A stretch of DNA of 64,000 nt from Lamellibrachia columna (GCA_963662155.1 OY759266.1:3512526-3576525), one strand, 5' to 3'; positions 1-12,849 are shown, numbered from the stretch's first letter. Program-made: numbers and translations. Notes: generated from the letters alone by a model not told the origin.

Positions 1-73
1 TACACTTAGCCCCGTACACAAACAGATTCATGTAGCTGACTAGCTGTACACTTAGCCCTGTACACAAACAGAT
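1..73. repeat. Imperfect direct repeat, 46-bp period
   Basis: A 27-base segment beginning TACACTTAGCCC and ending ACAAACAGAT occurs at 1-27 and again at 47-73 with one difference. It lies in the intron just before the terminal exon at 87 and may be the end of a longer array outside the window. Confidence 0.7.
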
Positions 74-86
74 CGTTTGTTTGCAG

Positions 87-204
87 ACAACCAGCGCAGA
101 AGGCAAATGAAGCAGGAGATGTTCTCAGCGATATCGGCAACATGCTTCAAGACCTCACTGACGAACTCGACGCAATGTTGGAATGTGACCTTGACCTTCA
201 ATGA
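87..204 (+). CDS. Terminal coding exon of an unidentified gene (partial)
   Basis: A pyrimidine-rich 3' splice site (GTTTGTTTGCAG) ends at 86. From 88 a frame stays open for 38 codons and stops with TGA at 202-204; the single base at 87 would complete a codon from the previous exon, so the incoming intron is phase 2. The peptide is acidic and heptad-like, beginning QPAQKANEAG and ending DELDAMLECDLDLQ, with regularly spaced Leu, Met and Asp/Glu. That composition suggests an amphipathic helix or coiled-coil C-terminus rather than random translation. All upstream exons are outside the window. I do not recognise the family. The other frame open across this segment gives a Ser/Thr-rich, unpatterned peptide and looks like a shadow. 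Confidence 0.5.
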
Positions 205-2453
205 TGTCGAACATATAACAAGTGGGGGACTGTTAACCCAAACCGTGGAAAGCCGTCCTACTGACACGGGCTTGTGAACTTGAAGCTAGGGTGTCTGGAT
301 GCCTCCTAGCTGACAAACGGGGTCTGATGCACAGCAATGGCTGGACCTGCAGCTGTGCAAATATACATACAAATATATATAGTATATACATACAAATATA
401 TAGCACATACATACACTGTATATAACGCTCACAGTATGCCCATATGCATACAGAAACTGCTTCTGCTGGTTATTGAAACTGAAACTAGTGTCCGTTCATT
501 CTCTCGGCATTGTTTATATTTCAGTGTTGTAAATTATTGAGATTGTTATCATTGTCATAATAGGATAGTTTATGCTGTACTCATATTGTTTTACAGTACA
601 TAATAGTGTTTATAAAAATGACGTACATACGCCAGCAACAAATGAACCTCGGAGCGTACATTGTGACAGGGCGTTTGTTGTGTGTTTGTGAAAGTGATAC
701 TCTTGTGGCAACTGAACCAGCAGTTTGATTAACATGAAAAGCAACTGAAATAAATTTGAAGAAATAATGTAATAATGTTCTTAATGCCAAACAGGAAGGG
801 GCCAATATGTGGAGCATTTAGTAAACTGCTTGTTTGTTTGTTCAGGGTTGGTGTTGTTGAACATCCAGGCTGAATGAGTAATTGCATGTACAATGGTGTA
901 AGTTATCCAAAATAACTGAAGGCTAAGATAAACTTATTTACATATCACTGGAGTTAATAACAATGGATTGCACCTGTTCCCTTCCACCTTAATCCCTCCC
1001 CTTTTTGGGGGCAAATATTCTGGTGTACAGCAAAGTTGCTGACGTAAAGGAGTGTTTCGGTAGTGTATATTTGTATAGTTAATTTATTCGTCTAGAACTC
1101 AACTTAGCCAATGTCTTACCTAAATTGGCATTGATTCACGTACATCAGAGTTTATAAATGAAGATGCTGAGCTAGACAGTGTTGAAGTTTGATATGTATC
1201 GTTGAAAGTTGTTTTCATTCTCTTGTATATTTCCTATATTTGTACAAAGACGGCTCTGCTGGAACTATTTACATTTCATGTCCTTTTAAAATGCTCTATT
1301 CCCACCGATACTGGCAGAAAAACAAATCAACATTTGTTTGAATCTAGTGATGTAATTTCCCAGTATTGCTTGCCGCTTGCCAAGGCATTGTTTGTGAACA
1401 TTTGTGGAGAAGCTGACACCGGTCATGTTGAGATAGCCCAAATAGATCATGCAAGAAAATTGTTACAAAAGCCGACTTAAATTGCGATTGTTTGCACCTC
1501 ATGGTTACAATGTTGGTTGAATCTATTAATCAGTTACACTGTTAAACAAAACAGCAGTTCAACTGTTGTAAAATAATATTGAAATTTGCTTTGCATTTAT
1601 TTGTTTTTGTAACTAATATTCATAGTTGCACGTTTTGAGTCGGCCAGACAAATACAGTTTTAGACAAGTTGCTGGATGTGTAATTGTTATTGCCTAGTTA
1701 GTTGTCTCTTGAGTGATTGACACAAGCCACTCATCTTCATTGTACATACTGGGAGTTGAGGGGACGTTGGATGCCACGTGAAAATAAATTGTTTACTAAT
1801 GTTCATTGTTGACATATTGTGTTGTGGAGAATATGGGACTGGTTTCACAAAGCATTCGAACATATGAACTTTCATATAAATGTATGAACTTTCACTCAAA
1901 CGTATGAACTTTCACACAAATGTATGAAATTTTATACAAACATGAGCTTTCATACAAAGATTAACCATATTTTTGTAGATCACACTTAACATACAGTTGT
2001 TCATGTTGATCTCTGTGATTCATCAGACATTTGCAACTATCATATTAGTTCCGAACGAATACTGTGGAACCGAGCCTTCTTATGTAGTGCTAAGATCCAT
2101 GCAATTGATCTTGTGGATGTTATTCATACAATTTCTATATGCTTATAAAACTTACTCTTTTGACGATTATAAAGTTACTTGTCAGTTGAATCATTGAACA
2201 GGTGGTCTTGTATATAGAGTAACGTTACTCATCATTGAAATCATTTCTTATTCTTCAATTGCTCAGACTTTATTTAAGTAACACAAATAAATAGAAACCC
2301 CAACAAATGCAGAACAATACTTTAGAAGCTCCTAAAGAAGTATAAAGTATATGTAAATACAATCACTAATAAAACATTTGTATAAAATGGAATCTGAACA
2401 CATTCCACAACAAACTATTAAAATCTAGACCTGGGATCCTGTATGTAGAAATA
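205..2453. other. No gene recognised; probable 3' UTR and intergenic
   Basis: This AT-rich stretch has only short unpatterned reading frames. The first part is presumably 3' UTR of the exon at 87-204; AATAAA-like signals occur near 749 and 2286, but I cannot say which is used. A degenerate array with a roughly 22-base unit containing GTATGAACTTTCA is present at about 1855-1965. Confidence 0.4.
1855..1965. repeat. Degenerate tandem repeat, about 22-bp unit
   Basis: About five imperfect units of the form AAACGTATGAACTTTCACAC follow one another. Units differ at several positions, indicating an old array. Confidence 0.65.
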
Positions 2454-3375
2454 GCTGTACATCATGTTACCTGGGTTACAACCATTGATGACTGTACATC
2501 ATGTTACCTGGGTTACAACCATTGATGACTGTACATCGTGTTACCTAGGTTACAACCATTGATGACTGTACATCGTGTTACCTGGGTTACAACCATTGAT
2601 GACTGTACATCATGTTACCTGGGTTACAACCATTGATGACTGTACATCGTGTTACCTAGGTTACAACCATTGATGACTGTACATCGTGTTACCTAGGTTA
2701 CAACCATTGATGACTGTACATCGTGTTACCTGGGTTACAACCATTGATGACTGTACATCATGTTACCTGGGTTACAACCATTGATGACTGTACATCGTGT
2801 TACCTAGGTTACAACCATTGATGACTGTACATCGTGTTACCTAGGTTACAACCATTGATGACTGTACATCGTGTTACCTGGGTTACAACCATTGATGACT
2901 GTACATCGTGTTACCTAGGTTACAACCATTGATGACTGTACATCGTGTTACCTGGGTTACAACCATTGATGACTGTACATCGTGTTACCTAGGTTACAAC
3001 CATTGATGACTGTACATCGTGTTACCTGGGTTACAACCATTGATGACTGTACATCATGTTACCTGGGTTACAACCATTGATGACTGTACATCGTGTTACC
3101 TGGGTTACAACCATTGATGACTGTACATCATGTTACCTGGGTTACAACCATTGATGACTGTACATCGTGTTACCAAGGTTACAACCATTGATGACTACAT
3201 CATGTTACCTGGGTTACAACCATTGATGACTGTACATCGTGTTACCTAGGTTACAAGCATTGATGACTACATCGTGTTACCTGGGTTACAACCATTGATG
3301 ACTACATCGTGTTACCTAGGTTACAAGCATTGATGACTACATCGAGTTACCTGGGTTACAATCATTGATGACTGA
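2454..3375. repeat. 37-bp minisatellite, about 25 copies
   Basis: The unit begins CTGTACATCGTGTTACCT and ends ACAACCATTGATGA. Copies differ mainly at two transition sites (CATCG or CATCA; CCTAGG or CCTGGG). Towards the right end a shortened unit lacking TGT (ATGACTACATC) appears several times, and the flanking unit there carries GCATTGATG instead of CCATTGATG. No protein-coding interpretation is supported. Confidence 0.95.
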
Positions 3376-3705
3376 TGTGTCATCATAAACCAAACAAGTC
3401 CTTTACAGTTCTACACAATTAACAGCTAGGTCAATGCAATTTTATAAAAAAAAACTCTGAATAATGATCACACCAGTAAAATAATTATCACACCAGATTT
3501 ACAGAACATCCAAAAAGGGATTAATGATGTATGACAATTTAGACGAAACTTACTGAAGACCACTTTGCTAATGGCACAAATGTTCCTGGTACTCTTCAAT
3601 CATTTACAGATGCATCATTTGCAAACAAACAATTTTATATATGCTCAACATTTAAAATGAATATTTCTGAATGAAATTAGTTTTGTTTGTTTCTTCAATT
3701 TGCCA

Positions 3706-3765
3706 GGTGGCACCACTGTTGCTGTCATTCGCCAGGTGGCACCACTGTCTTGTACAGACAGCCCA
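3706..3765. repeat. Short tandem duplication, about 28 bp
   Basis: The segment GCCAGGTGGCACCACTGT occurs twice about 28 bases apart. The surrounding reading frames on both strands are unconvincing. Confidence 0.6.
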
Positions 3766-4309
3766 ACAGATGGAGTGTGTGGACATGGCATGGGTAGACT
3801 TGACAACTGTTTGGCCAAGCATTTGGCAAGCACTACAGAAACAGCTTCTTTGGAGCACTCAGTTTTTATGGAATTGAACTGTGATCTTTGATCCTGTAAA
3901 CAAGAGACAATGGATAAAGAAACATTGTACACAAAGCCTGGCTTGACACTGACAAGACAACATCTGAATGTTCCACTGTTAACAGATCTAAGTGAGATCA
4001 TAAAGTGGAATATTTGTCAGAAAATATGATATTAGAAATTACATCATTCACTTTATTTTGTTTCTTATCTCTATCTATGTCGAATACAGATCAAGGGAAA
4101 ACAAAGTTGGATTTGTGTTGAATATATGTTTAGTTTTATCATAATCTCATTTGATATTGCTAACGTTTAAGACAAACGTTTTGTTGTATGTAGTAATCTC
4201 CATTATTTGAATAGGACATGATAGTTCAATAAAGTATGTACTGGTGGTTGAATAAGTTCAATAAACTGGAAAAGGGTTGAGGGATGACACCAACAAGGGG
4301 TGTTTGAAA

Positions 4310-6960
4310 ACAAACAAGTGCGGACTGACACACGTTACTGCATGGATGAGAATGTAGTTACACGTTACATGAACAAAAAAGTGTGGACTGACACACGATA
4401 CTACACAGATGAGAATGTAGTTACACGTTACATGAACAAAAAAGTGTGGACTGACACGATACTGCACAGATGAGAATGTAGTTACACGTTACATGAACAA
4501 AAAAGTGCAGACTGACACACGACACTGCACAGATGAGAATGTAGTTTCATGTTACATGAACAAAAAAGTGTGGACTGACACACGATACTGCACAGATGAG
4601 AATGTAGTTACATGTTACATGAACAAAAAAGTGTGGACTGACACACGATATTGCACAGATGAGAATGTAGTTACACGTTACATGAACAAAAAAGTGTGGA
4701 CTGACACACGATACTGCACAGATGAGAATGTAGTTACACGTTACATGAACAAAAAAGTGTGGACTGACACACGATACTGCACAGATGAGAATGTAGTTAC
4801 ACGTTACATGAACAAAAAAGTGTGGACTGACATACGTTACTGCATGGATGAGAATGTAGTTACATGTTACATGAACAAAAAAGTGTGGACTGACACACGA
4901 TACTGCACAGATGAGAATGTAGTTACACGTTACATGAACAAAAAAGTGTGGACTGACATACGATACTGCACAGATGAGAATGTAGTTACACGTTACATGA
5001 ACTAAAAAGTGCAGACTGACACACGACACTGCATAGATGAGAATGTAGTTACACGTTACATGAACAAAAAAGTGCGGACTGACACACGATACTGCACAGA
5101 TGAAAATGTAGTTACACGTTACATGAACAAAAAAGTGTGGACTGACACACGATACTGCACAGATGAGAATGTAGTTACATGTTACATGAACAAAAAAGTG
5201 TGGACTGACACACGATACTGCACAGATGAGAATGTAGTTACATGTTACATGAACAAAAAAGTGTGGACTGACACACGACACTGCACAGATGAGAATGTAG
5301 TTACATGTTACATGAACAAAATAGTGTGGACTGACACACGATACTGCACAGATGAGAATGTAGTTACACGTTACATGAACAAAAAAGTGTGGACTGACAC
5401 ACGATACTGCACAGATGAGAATGTAGTTACACGTTACATGAACAAAAAAGTGTGGACTGACACACGATACTGCACAGATGAGAATGTAGTTATACGTTAC
5501 ATGAACAAAAAAGTGTGGACTGACACACGATACTGCACAGATGAGAATGTAGTTACACGTTACATGAACAAAAAAGTGTGGACTGACACACGATACTGCA
5601 CAGATGAGAATGTAGTTACACGTTACATGAACAAAAAAGTGTGGACTGACACACGATACTGCAGAGATGAGAATGTAATTACACGTTACATGAACAAAAA
5701 AGTGTGGACTGACACACGATACTGCAGAGATGAGAATGTAATTACACGTTACATGAACAAAAAAGTGTGGACTGACACACGATACTGCACAGATGAGAAT
5801 GTAATTACACGTTACATGAACAAAAAAGTGTGGACTGACACACGATATTGCACAGATGAGAATGTAATTACACGTTACATGAACAAAAAAGTGTGGACTG
5901 ACACGATACTGCACAGATGAGAATGTAGTTACACGTTACATGTACAAAAAAGTGCAGACTGACACACGACACTGCACAGATGAGAATGTAGTTACACGTT
6001 ACATGAACAAAAAAGTGTGGACTGACACACGACACTGCACAGATGAGAATGTAGTTACACGTTACATGAACAAACAAGTGCGGACTGACACACGATACTG
6101 CACAGATGAGAATGTAGTTACACGTTACATGAACAAAAAAGTGTGGACTGACACACAACACTGCACAGATGAGAATGTAGTTACACGTTACATGAACAAA
6201 AAAGTGTGGACTGACACACGACACTGCACAGATGAGAATGTAGTTACATGTTACATGAACAATAAAGTGCGGACTGACACACGATACTGCACAGATGAGA
6301 ATGTAGTTACACGTTACATGAACAAACAAGTGCGGACTGACACACGATACTGCACAGATGAGAATGTAGTTACACGTTACATGAACAAACAAGTGCGGAC
6401 TGACACACGATACTGCACAGATGAGAATGTAGTTACACGTTACATGAACAAAAAAGTGTGGACTGACACACGATACTGCACAGATGAGAATGTAGTTACA
6501 CGTTACATGAACAAACAAGTGCGGACTGACACACGATACTGCACAGATGAGAATGTAGTTACACGTTACATGAACAAACAAGTGCGGACTGACACACGAT
6601 ACTGCACAGATGAGAATGTAGTTACACGTTACATGAACAAAAAAGTGTGGACTGACACACGATACTGCACAGATGAGAATGTAGTTACACGTTACATGAA
6701 CAAACAAGTGCGGACTGACACACGACACTGCACAGATGAGAATGTAGTTACACGTTACATGAACAAAAAAGTGTGGACTGACACACGATACTGCACAGAT
6801 GAGAATGTAGTTACATGTTACATGAACAAACAAGTGCGGACTGACACACGACACTGCACAGATGAGAATGTAGTTACACGTTACATGAACAAAAAAGTGT
6901 GGACTGACACACGATACTGCACAGATGAGAATGTAGTTACACGTTACATGAACAAACAAG
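4310..6960. repeat. 63-bp minisatellite, about 42 copies, open on both strands
   Basis: The unit runs from ATGAACAAAAAAGTGTGGAC to ATGTAGTTACACGTTAC. Because 63 is a multiple of three and the unit has no stop in one frame of each strand, long reading frames appear on both: plus-strand repeats of MNKKVWTDTRYCTDENVVTRY-like 21-mers, shown here in part as MNKKVWTDTRYC, and minus-strand repeats of VSPHFFVHVTCNYILI. Two units near 4455 and 5905 lack two bases (GACTGACACGATAC), and one unit has a stop (AACTAAAAAG, about 5003), so neither frame spans the array. Unit differences are mostly transitions that change the amino acid (W/R, Y/H, R/C), which argues against a constrained protein. From about 6060 rightwards, AACAAACAAGTGCGG units mix with AACAAAAAAGTGTGG units. 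Confidence 0.95.
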
Positions 6961-6969
6961 CAATACACT

Positions 6970-7859
6970 TCAAATTGCAGAAGAACAGAAAATAATGATT
7001 TCCTATATAATAATTATATAAATCAAATAGTATTTGAATCATGGACAATTGTTAGGTTTCCATAATAATAATGTGTATTTACTATGTGACTAACATAATG
7101 AAAAGAATTGTTTGTTTTTCCATCTAATGAATATGACATTATCCAGTAAAAATGCAGTTTTGAAAAAGGAAGATTTCTGTGGATTGGTATTGATTTTGGA
7201 GCCACAAAAATGCTGTTCAAAAAGCAAAATTCTATTGTCCCAGAGCCACATAATGAGCTGTTTCCTGCATCAACTCCTTATAGAGCATCACGAGACAGCC
7301 ATGCATGCAATGTGAAGAGATTACTACAAACCTGGAAATCCCTCCATATCATGGAGACACGACACGGCCCACTCACACGCCTCGGTCGAATCAAACCTGT
7401 GTAACAAGAGTAAATCCGAGAGCATCATAGATAGTTTGGTAAGTTTGGCATTACCTTAAAAACTTAGAGCACCATAACTACCTGTTACATGGTTAATTGT
7501 CTGCCCTTCCATGATCTTTTTCAAATAATCTTTTTATCTGCATTCAAATATAAATGAATATGCAACTAATGTAGTAGGTCTCAAGTCTCAAGTGGTTATA
7601 CTCCAAACAGCCCAAACTTGGGCTAACGCAGGAGTTTGTGGTGGACTGTGCGCATGCGCTGTGGGTGGTACATACAACTAAAAGACTAGTATCTTTAATG
7701 TTGCTGAAAGGGTTTTTATCTGATAGTTTAATTTATTTTATATATAGGATGTTAGATGAAAATTTTTAATAGGTTGATAATGTGTATGGATACTGTCGCT
7801 GTCTTGCCACATGCACACATAGACAGTCTCCATACCCACACACCATGGATAAGTTTACG
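6970..7859. other. No gene recognised
   Basis: AT-rich flank between the 63-bp array and a LINE fragment. Short frames exist on both strands, but none has recognisable motifs, splice signals or a family resemblance. Confidence 0.4.
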
Positions 7860-9062
7860 CTGAGCACTGTGTTTTAAAGGCAGTTTAGGTGAGGAGGTGT
7901 GGTGAAAAGGAGTTCCATGATGGCTTCTTGAAATGATTTTGGGTTTTTTATGCTGGTAATTTTTGGTGGAATCATATTCCATATGCAAATGGCTCGGGGA
8001 TAAAATGAAAAGACCATTGCATTTATAAGACATCTGGGGGTTACATAATGTCCACGGGTTCGAGAGCGGGTTAGTAGGCCTGGAGGGGGGGTGATCTCAA
8101 TAATGTTATTTAGAATTTTGTAGAAGGTTGTGGCTTGTTTAATAATACATCTTCATTCGAGGGTTGGTCATCCAAGGGCAGTAATTAGATCTGCTGGATT
8201 TGTGTTCCATCTGTAATAATTTTTAACAAATCTAGCAGCAGAGTGTTGTACTCTTTCAAGGCTTTTAACTTGTGAAATGGTGTGAGAATTCCATATGGGT
8301 GACGAGTACTCGAGTTTTGGCCGGATTAGCATGTTGTAGGCAGTTTGTTTAACTTTGGGTTTGCATGGGCCAAGAGTTCATTTAATCATGCCTAAAACTT
8401 TCGAAGATTTTGAAATTATGTCAGTGACGTGATTTGTCCAGGTTAAGTTGGATTCCAATTTTACTCCGAGATATGAGTGGCTGGATACGGTGGATAATGG
8501 CTGGCCAAAAAGCGAGTACTTGTGTGGGCTGGGTTTAGTTTTGTTTGTTATTGGAAGGTGGACACATTTAGATACATTAAATTCCATTTGCAATTTGTCT
8601 GACCATGTTTGGAGTTGGTTTAGGTAATTTTGGAGAATTTTGTGGTCGGTTTTCGAAAAAATCTTACGATATATAATACTGTCATCTGCAAAAAGACGTA
8701 TAGAAGATTTGATGTTCCCATCTATGTCATTTATGTAGAGTAAGAAGAGGACAGGTCCTAGAACTGAACCCTATGGGACACCAGATGTGACATCTGTGAT
8801 GTCCGACAGGGCTCCGTTAACTGAGACTCTCTGTTTGCGGTTGGATAGAAAAGATTTGATCCAATTTTGAGTGTTTCCAGTAATTCCATAAAAGGTCAAT
8901 TTTGATAGAAGACGTAAGTGAGGCACTTTGTCAAAGGCTTTGGCAAAGTCAAGCAGGATTGCGTCAATTTGGGTCTTGTTGTCCATAGCAATCATCCAGT
9001 CGTGGACTGTCTCAATGAGTTGAGATTCACAAGACAGTCCCAACTGGAATCCGTGTTGGTCA
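7860..9062 (-). mobile_element. LINE fragment: reverse transcriptase, decayed
   Basis: Read on the minus strand, this segment gives broken but ordered reverse-transcriptase pieces. They include LLDFAKAFDKVPH, then a TSGVP block followed by a stop where the usual Q of GVPQG should be, then a RLFADDSIIYRK-like catalytic block, a thumb region with QMEFNVSKC and SHSYLGVKL, and a C-terminal segment with RPKLEYSSPIW. This order is typical of the Jockey/CR1/L2 group of non-LTR retrotransposons. Stops and frameshifts show it is a dead copy. The 5' two thirds (endonuclease) are absent, consistent with 5' truncation. It probably lies between the array at 4310-6960 and the next LINE fragment by independent insertion. 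Confidence 0.85.
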
Positions 9063-9394
9063 TTTATACACTGTATTTAAAATAAACATATGCTCAGAGC
9101 CTCATGTCATGGCTTAGGCAATTGAACAAAACAGGGTGCCCTCTAACAGATACTTGAAAGGTATACTATATACATAATGAAATCATGACATGGTACTCCA
9201 TAGCAAGTGAATCTTACTATAAATGTCAAAATACTATATGGCGCATTTCATCTCAGATGTTGCACTCATATTTTTGAATTCAACAAAAATTTTACCAAAT
9301 AATCCACAAGTCAACATAACCACACATGTCAACCCATATGGATGTCGCTCGAATAGTTTCCGATATATGACCATTTCAAATTTGGCGGATTTTG

Positions 9395-10027
9395 TCGTGT
9401 TTGACGATATTGCCAGGCAGAAAAGATGTATCTATGCTCAGGCAAATGCTTTAGCCAGAAAATTTTACTTATGCAACAGTTCCATTAAAACAACTTTATT
9501 TAATTCATACTGTGGTTCAATGTACACCTCAAGTCTTTGGTGTCATTTAAAAAAACAGAGTCTGAAAGGTATTACTGTCGCTTATAACAACAGTTTTAGA
9601 ATTATACACAACCTGTCACCCCGCTGTAGTGCAAGCCATATGTTCGCTACTAATTATGTTAAATCCTTTAATGAACGTATTCGCTCATAAATTTTTAGCC
9701 TTTTATGCCGGTTGGAAAAATCCGACAATATACTTTTTGTGAAATATCTTCACACTTTTATTTATTATCGAAGTCCATTGATTAAACACTGGATTGATCA
9801 ATTGTATGCTTTTAATTCATGGTGTTTGTACTTTTATACAAATATATTTTTTTATCCTAACTTATCTATATATTTTTACTACGTCATGTATGTATATTTA
9901 TATATATATTTTTCTCACTACATGTACCTCTATTGTTCATCATGTGTGTATGTGTTTTGTTTTTTACCTGTATGTATTTATAATATTATGGGCTCTTGCC
10001 TGAAATAAAACATTATTATTATTATAA
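9395..10027 (+). mobile_element. LINE 3' fragment with (ATT)n tail
   Basis: From about 9395 the plus strand encodes the C-terminal part of a reverse-transcriptase polyprotein (DDIARQKRCIYAQANALARK, then a SYCGSMYTSSLWC block and RIIHNLSPRCSASHMF). This region follows the palm domain in several invertebrate LINEs. A stop at about 9688 is followed by further LINE-like sequence and then an AT-rich 3' UTR. The fragment ends in AATAAAACATTATTATTATT, a typical LINE 3' tail. The copy is 5'-truncated and belongs to a different family from the minus-strand copy next to it. Confidence 0.75.
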
Positions 10028-10447
10028 TTGGTAAATTTTTTGTGCAATTAAACAATATGAGTTCAATAAGGTTTTCTTATTTTGGTTGATTTGAGACGGA
10101 ATGCTCCATATACTGTGTCTTTTCCCTACTTTAAAAACAAAATCGCTTATTTTTAAACACACTAGCGGCTACTGTTTCTACATGTTGCATGCAGCTGCTT
10201 ACTCAGCTTACTAAGCAGGTATTACAAAATAACTTGATATAGAAACAATGTGTGACACTGCCCTGGAGATGGACTCCCATTGTGAAATCAATGACTGTAG
10301 TTAGCAGTCAAACATTTCACCATCGAGACCCAGAAAATGCCCTTTCAATGATAATGCAGCAAAGCTTGGCATTTTGACAATAAAAATGGTTAAAACCCCC
10401 CTCAATTCATCACTAATCAGGTTTGTTGATTTTCAAATATGCAGTGG
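10028..10447. other. No feature recognised
   Basis: Short AT-rich spacer between a LINE tail and a palindromic MITE. No coding or RNA feature was found. Confidence 0.4.
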
Positions 10448-11085
10448 GGCAATATTCTAAGTAATATGCACAGCCAACTTAATAAAAGATTGCATACTTT
10501 AGTTAAAATCATAGAAAGAATTGATTTTGACCGTTAGACCAGGTAACTTAGGAAAGTGGGAATAGTTTTATGTTGTGGTATATAGACCTCAAGTAATTTT
10601 GCCCATTTTTGACCAAATAAAATTTATAATTTGTCCAACAATCTCACAAAAATTAAATAAAAAATTTGTATTTATAAACGAGCTAGCATGTCGTAGTGGA
10701 TATGAAGTAGGTTTGTTTGGTTGTTAAATTAATCTAAAATGAGGCGTGCAAAATTTTTTATTGAAGGACCTCATTTTAGAATTATAAAAAAAAATCAAAC
10801 CTACTTAGTATCCAGTATGACATGCTAGCTTGTTTATAGAAATTTTTTCTTTAGTTTTGGTGAGATTATTGGACAAACTATTACATTTCTTTACTGGATA
10901 CAGTAAAATTTATAAAAAAAAGTCCCAAGTTAAATAGTGGTCCGATTCTATATACTATGATATAGGATAATTCACACTTTTACAAGTTCCCCAATCTATC
11001 TATCAAAGTCAATCCTTTTGATGATTTTAACATAAATATGCAGCCTTGTTAAATTGACTGTGCATATTACTTAAATTTAATGTAC
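10448..11085. mobile_element. Palindromic MITE (long inverted repeat), family copy 1
   Basis: The two halves are imperfect reverse complements over about 300 bases each. The left half contains AAGTAATATGCACAGCCAAC and GTTAAAATCATAGAAAGAAT; the right half read on the minus strand gives AAGTAATATGCACAGTCAAT and GTTAAAATCATCAAAAGGAT. The centre lies near 10765. There is no open reading frame, so this is a non-autonomous foldback-type element. Related partial copies are at 17335-17545 and 30845-31190. Confidence 0.8.
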
Positions 11086-11111
11086 AGGAAGACCAACTAA
11101 GGACAGCTTAC

Positions 11112-11668
11112 CTGACAACAAACGTAGCCGAGTGACTGCTACTTGCACTGGTGCATTGGCATTGCAGAACTCGGCCATACGGACTCAATAGTTCCTTTAA
11201 AATCGTCTCCTTACAGTTGGGTGGCAGGCCTCGTATGACCACAACATCATTACCAAGTATCTGTTCACTGTCAACTGTCTCTTGATGTGAGACTTTGTTG
11301 TCGGATCTAATCAAACTATGGGCAATTTCTCCCATGCTACTCACTATTTTCACAGTGCCTCCTTCCGAACCTTGGTTCCCACAGAGCGGAGGGAAATCTC
11401 GCATCAAGTCTAATTGTGGTTCTTCACATCTCACTCCAAAACCAAATCTATTTCTATCTGGATCCGAGGCCCCAAACCCTGAATGACGCCCCCTGTTAAG
11501 GTCATCACAGGACAGGTCAAGGACGTGGTGACGATGTCCACTGTCACTCCCACTGAATACCCGTTCCGATGCTGACGGGTGAAAGCCAGAAAACTGACCA
11601 GCATCAAACTGGCCGCTGAAGCTGGGAGAACTGCAGCTGCTTCCTGAGCTCACGGAACAAATGTCGTC
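11112..11668 (-). CDS. RRM-containing protein, internal exon (with start of RRM)
   Basis: This is a 557-base exon on the minus strand. Its 3' splice site (AATGTTCCAG) lies just above 11668 and a consensus donor (CAG then GTAAGC) lies at 11111. The peptide begins DDICSVSSGSSCSSPSF, is Ser/Gly/Asp-rich and disordered for about 130 residues with a DFPPL motif, and ends with the first half of an RNA recognition motif (VVVIRGLPPNCKETILKELL, an RNP2-like strand plus helix 1). The exon ends in phase 2, so the rest of the RRM must lie in exons at lower coordinates, which I could not find. The incoming phase is 0 and matches the exon at 17578-17745. An ATG just inside the upstream intron (11677) would keep the frame open, but the splice site makes a continuing exon more likely. 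Protein family beyond RRM is unknown. Confidence 0.6.
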
Positions 11669-11847
11669 CTGGAACATTTAAGACACTTAAGGTATATGAT
11701 GATGACACACATCAGCAGTGCAATAAATCTGCTACAAATAATTTTTCTATACCATAAAGTAGTTTGTGGCTATGTTTGTTTGTTTGTTTGTTTGTCTGTT
11801 ACTTCATATCTCCGTCAGTTTCACATGCATGGGCTGAATTGTTTTGG

Positions 11848-12238
11848 CGTGCTCGAGGGTCTCATGGGGATGGGTTGTGAGGGTCCCATTGGGATGAGTT
11901 GTGAGGGTCCCATGGGGATGGGTTGTGAGGGTCCCATGGGGATGGGTTGTGAGGGTCCCATGGGGATGGGTTGTGAGGGTCCCATGGGGATGGGTTGTGA
12001 GGGTCCCATGGGGATGGGTTGTGAGAGTCCCATGGGGATGGGTTGTGAGAGTCCCATGGGGATGGGTTGTGAGGGTCCCATGGGGATGGGTTGTGAGAGT
12101 CCCATGGGGATGGGTTGTGAGGGTCCCATGGGGATGGGTTGCGAGGGTCCCATGGGGATGGGTTGTGAGAATCCCATGGGGATGGGTTGTGAGGGTCCCA
12201 TGGGGATGGGTTGTGAGAGTTCCATGGGGATGGGTTGT
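11848..12238. repeat. 24-bp minisatellite, about 16 copies
   Basis: The unit is GGGTCCCATGGGGATGGGTT plus GTGA. The 24-base length keeps several frames open on both strands (for example GMGCEGPM and PSQPIPMG octapeptides). Those frames are by-products of the repeat. Sequence before the array (TGTTTGTTTGTCTGTTACTT) and a CCCATGGGGATGGGT motif at about 19713 suggest that one dispersed repeat carries the seed unit. Confidence 0.95.
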
Positions 12239-12849
12239 ACATTAAATAATTACAATTTCCACAGGGCGTGGAGATCTTATGAAGGAACTTATGTGGATGT
12301 GTAACATAGATTACATGACAATAGTAGTTTGTAGTTACATACAATTGTTTGCAATGTTACATAGTGTGTATTCTAATTCTAATTGCCAATTTTGCCTATA
12401 GCCTAAGTCGGGATGAGTGCGCATGGAGCCTACTGGCTATATAGACCACAGGAGAGGCGGCTGAATTTGTTTATTGTTCCAGGTCGCACTTGAGGCTCAC
12501 TGAGTGTGTTCCACTGAACTATTGTCTTTACAAAATAGGAATTTCTTAATTGGTCTGTGTGGCCAGCAGGCACAACAAAGCACCTGGAGTAATTGTTTTG
12601 ATGTCTTTTAATGATGTTAACAGCCATATAATCTGTAAAAGTTTCGGCTTCACTCGTCTTTTGTTTGGAATTTGGGAACGAAAATATTTATCAGGAGGTA
12701 CAGCAAGCACAGAGCCATCAACAGTTCTGAATAAGATACATGTGAGTGCCATTTAAGGTCATCTGAAATGGTGAGGCCGAGGTATGGGTTGCTGTTTACG
12801 CATTCCAGGATGGCATCATTCAAACTGTCAGTTTTTTATACCAAGTATG

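Noticed and set aside
4310..6960. Possible CRISPR array
   Set aside because: Units are contiguous without unique spacers, there are no cas genes, and the genome is eukaryotic. The same applies to the 50-bp and 37-bp arrays.
4547..6968. Long minus- and plus-strand repeat proteins in the 63-bp array
   Set aside because: Stop-free repeat unit of length divisible by three. Mostly amino-acid-changing differences and frame breaks argue against a gene.
11821..12344. Collagen-like or Pro-rich repeat proteins in the 24-bp array
   Set aside because: Several frames on both strands are equally open because of the repeat; there are no splice sites or flanking coding sequence.
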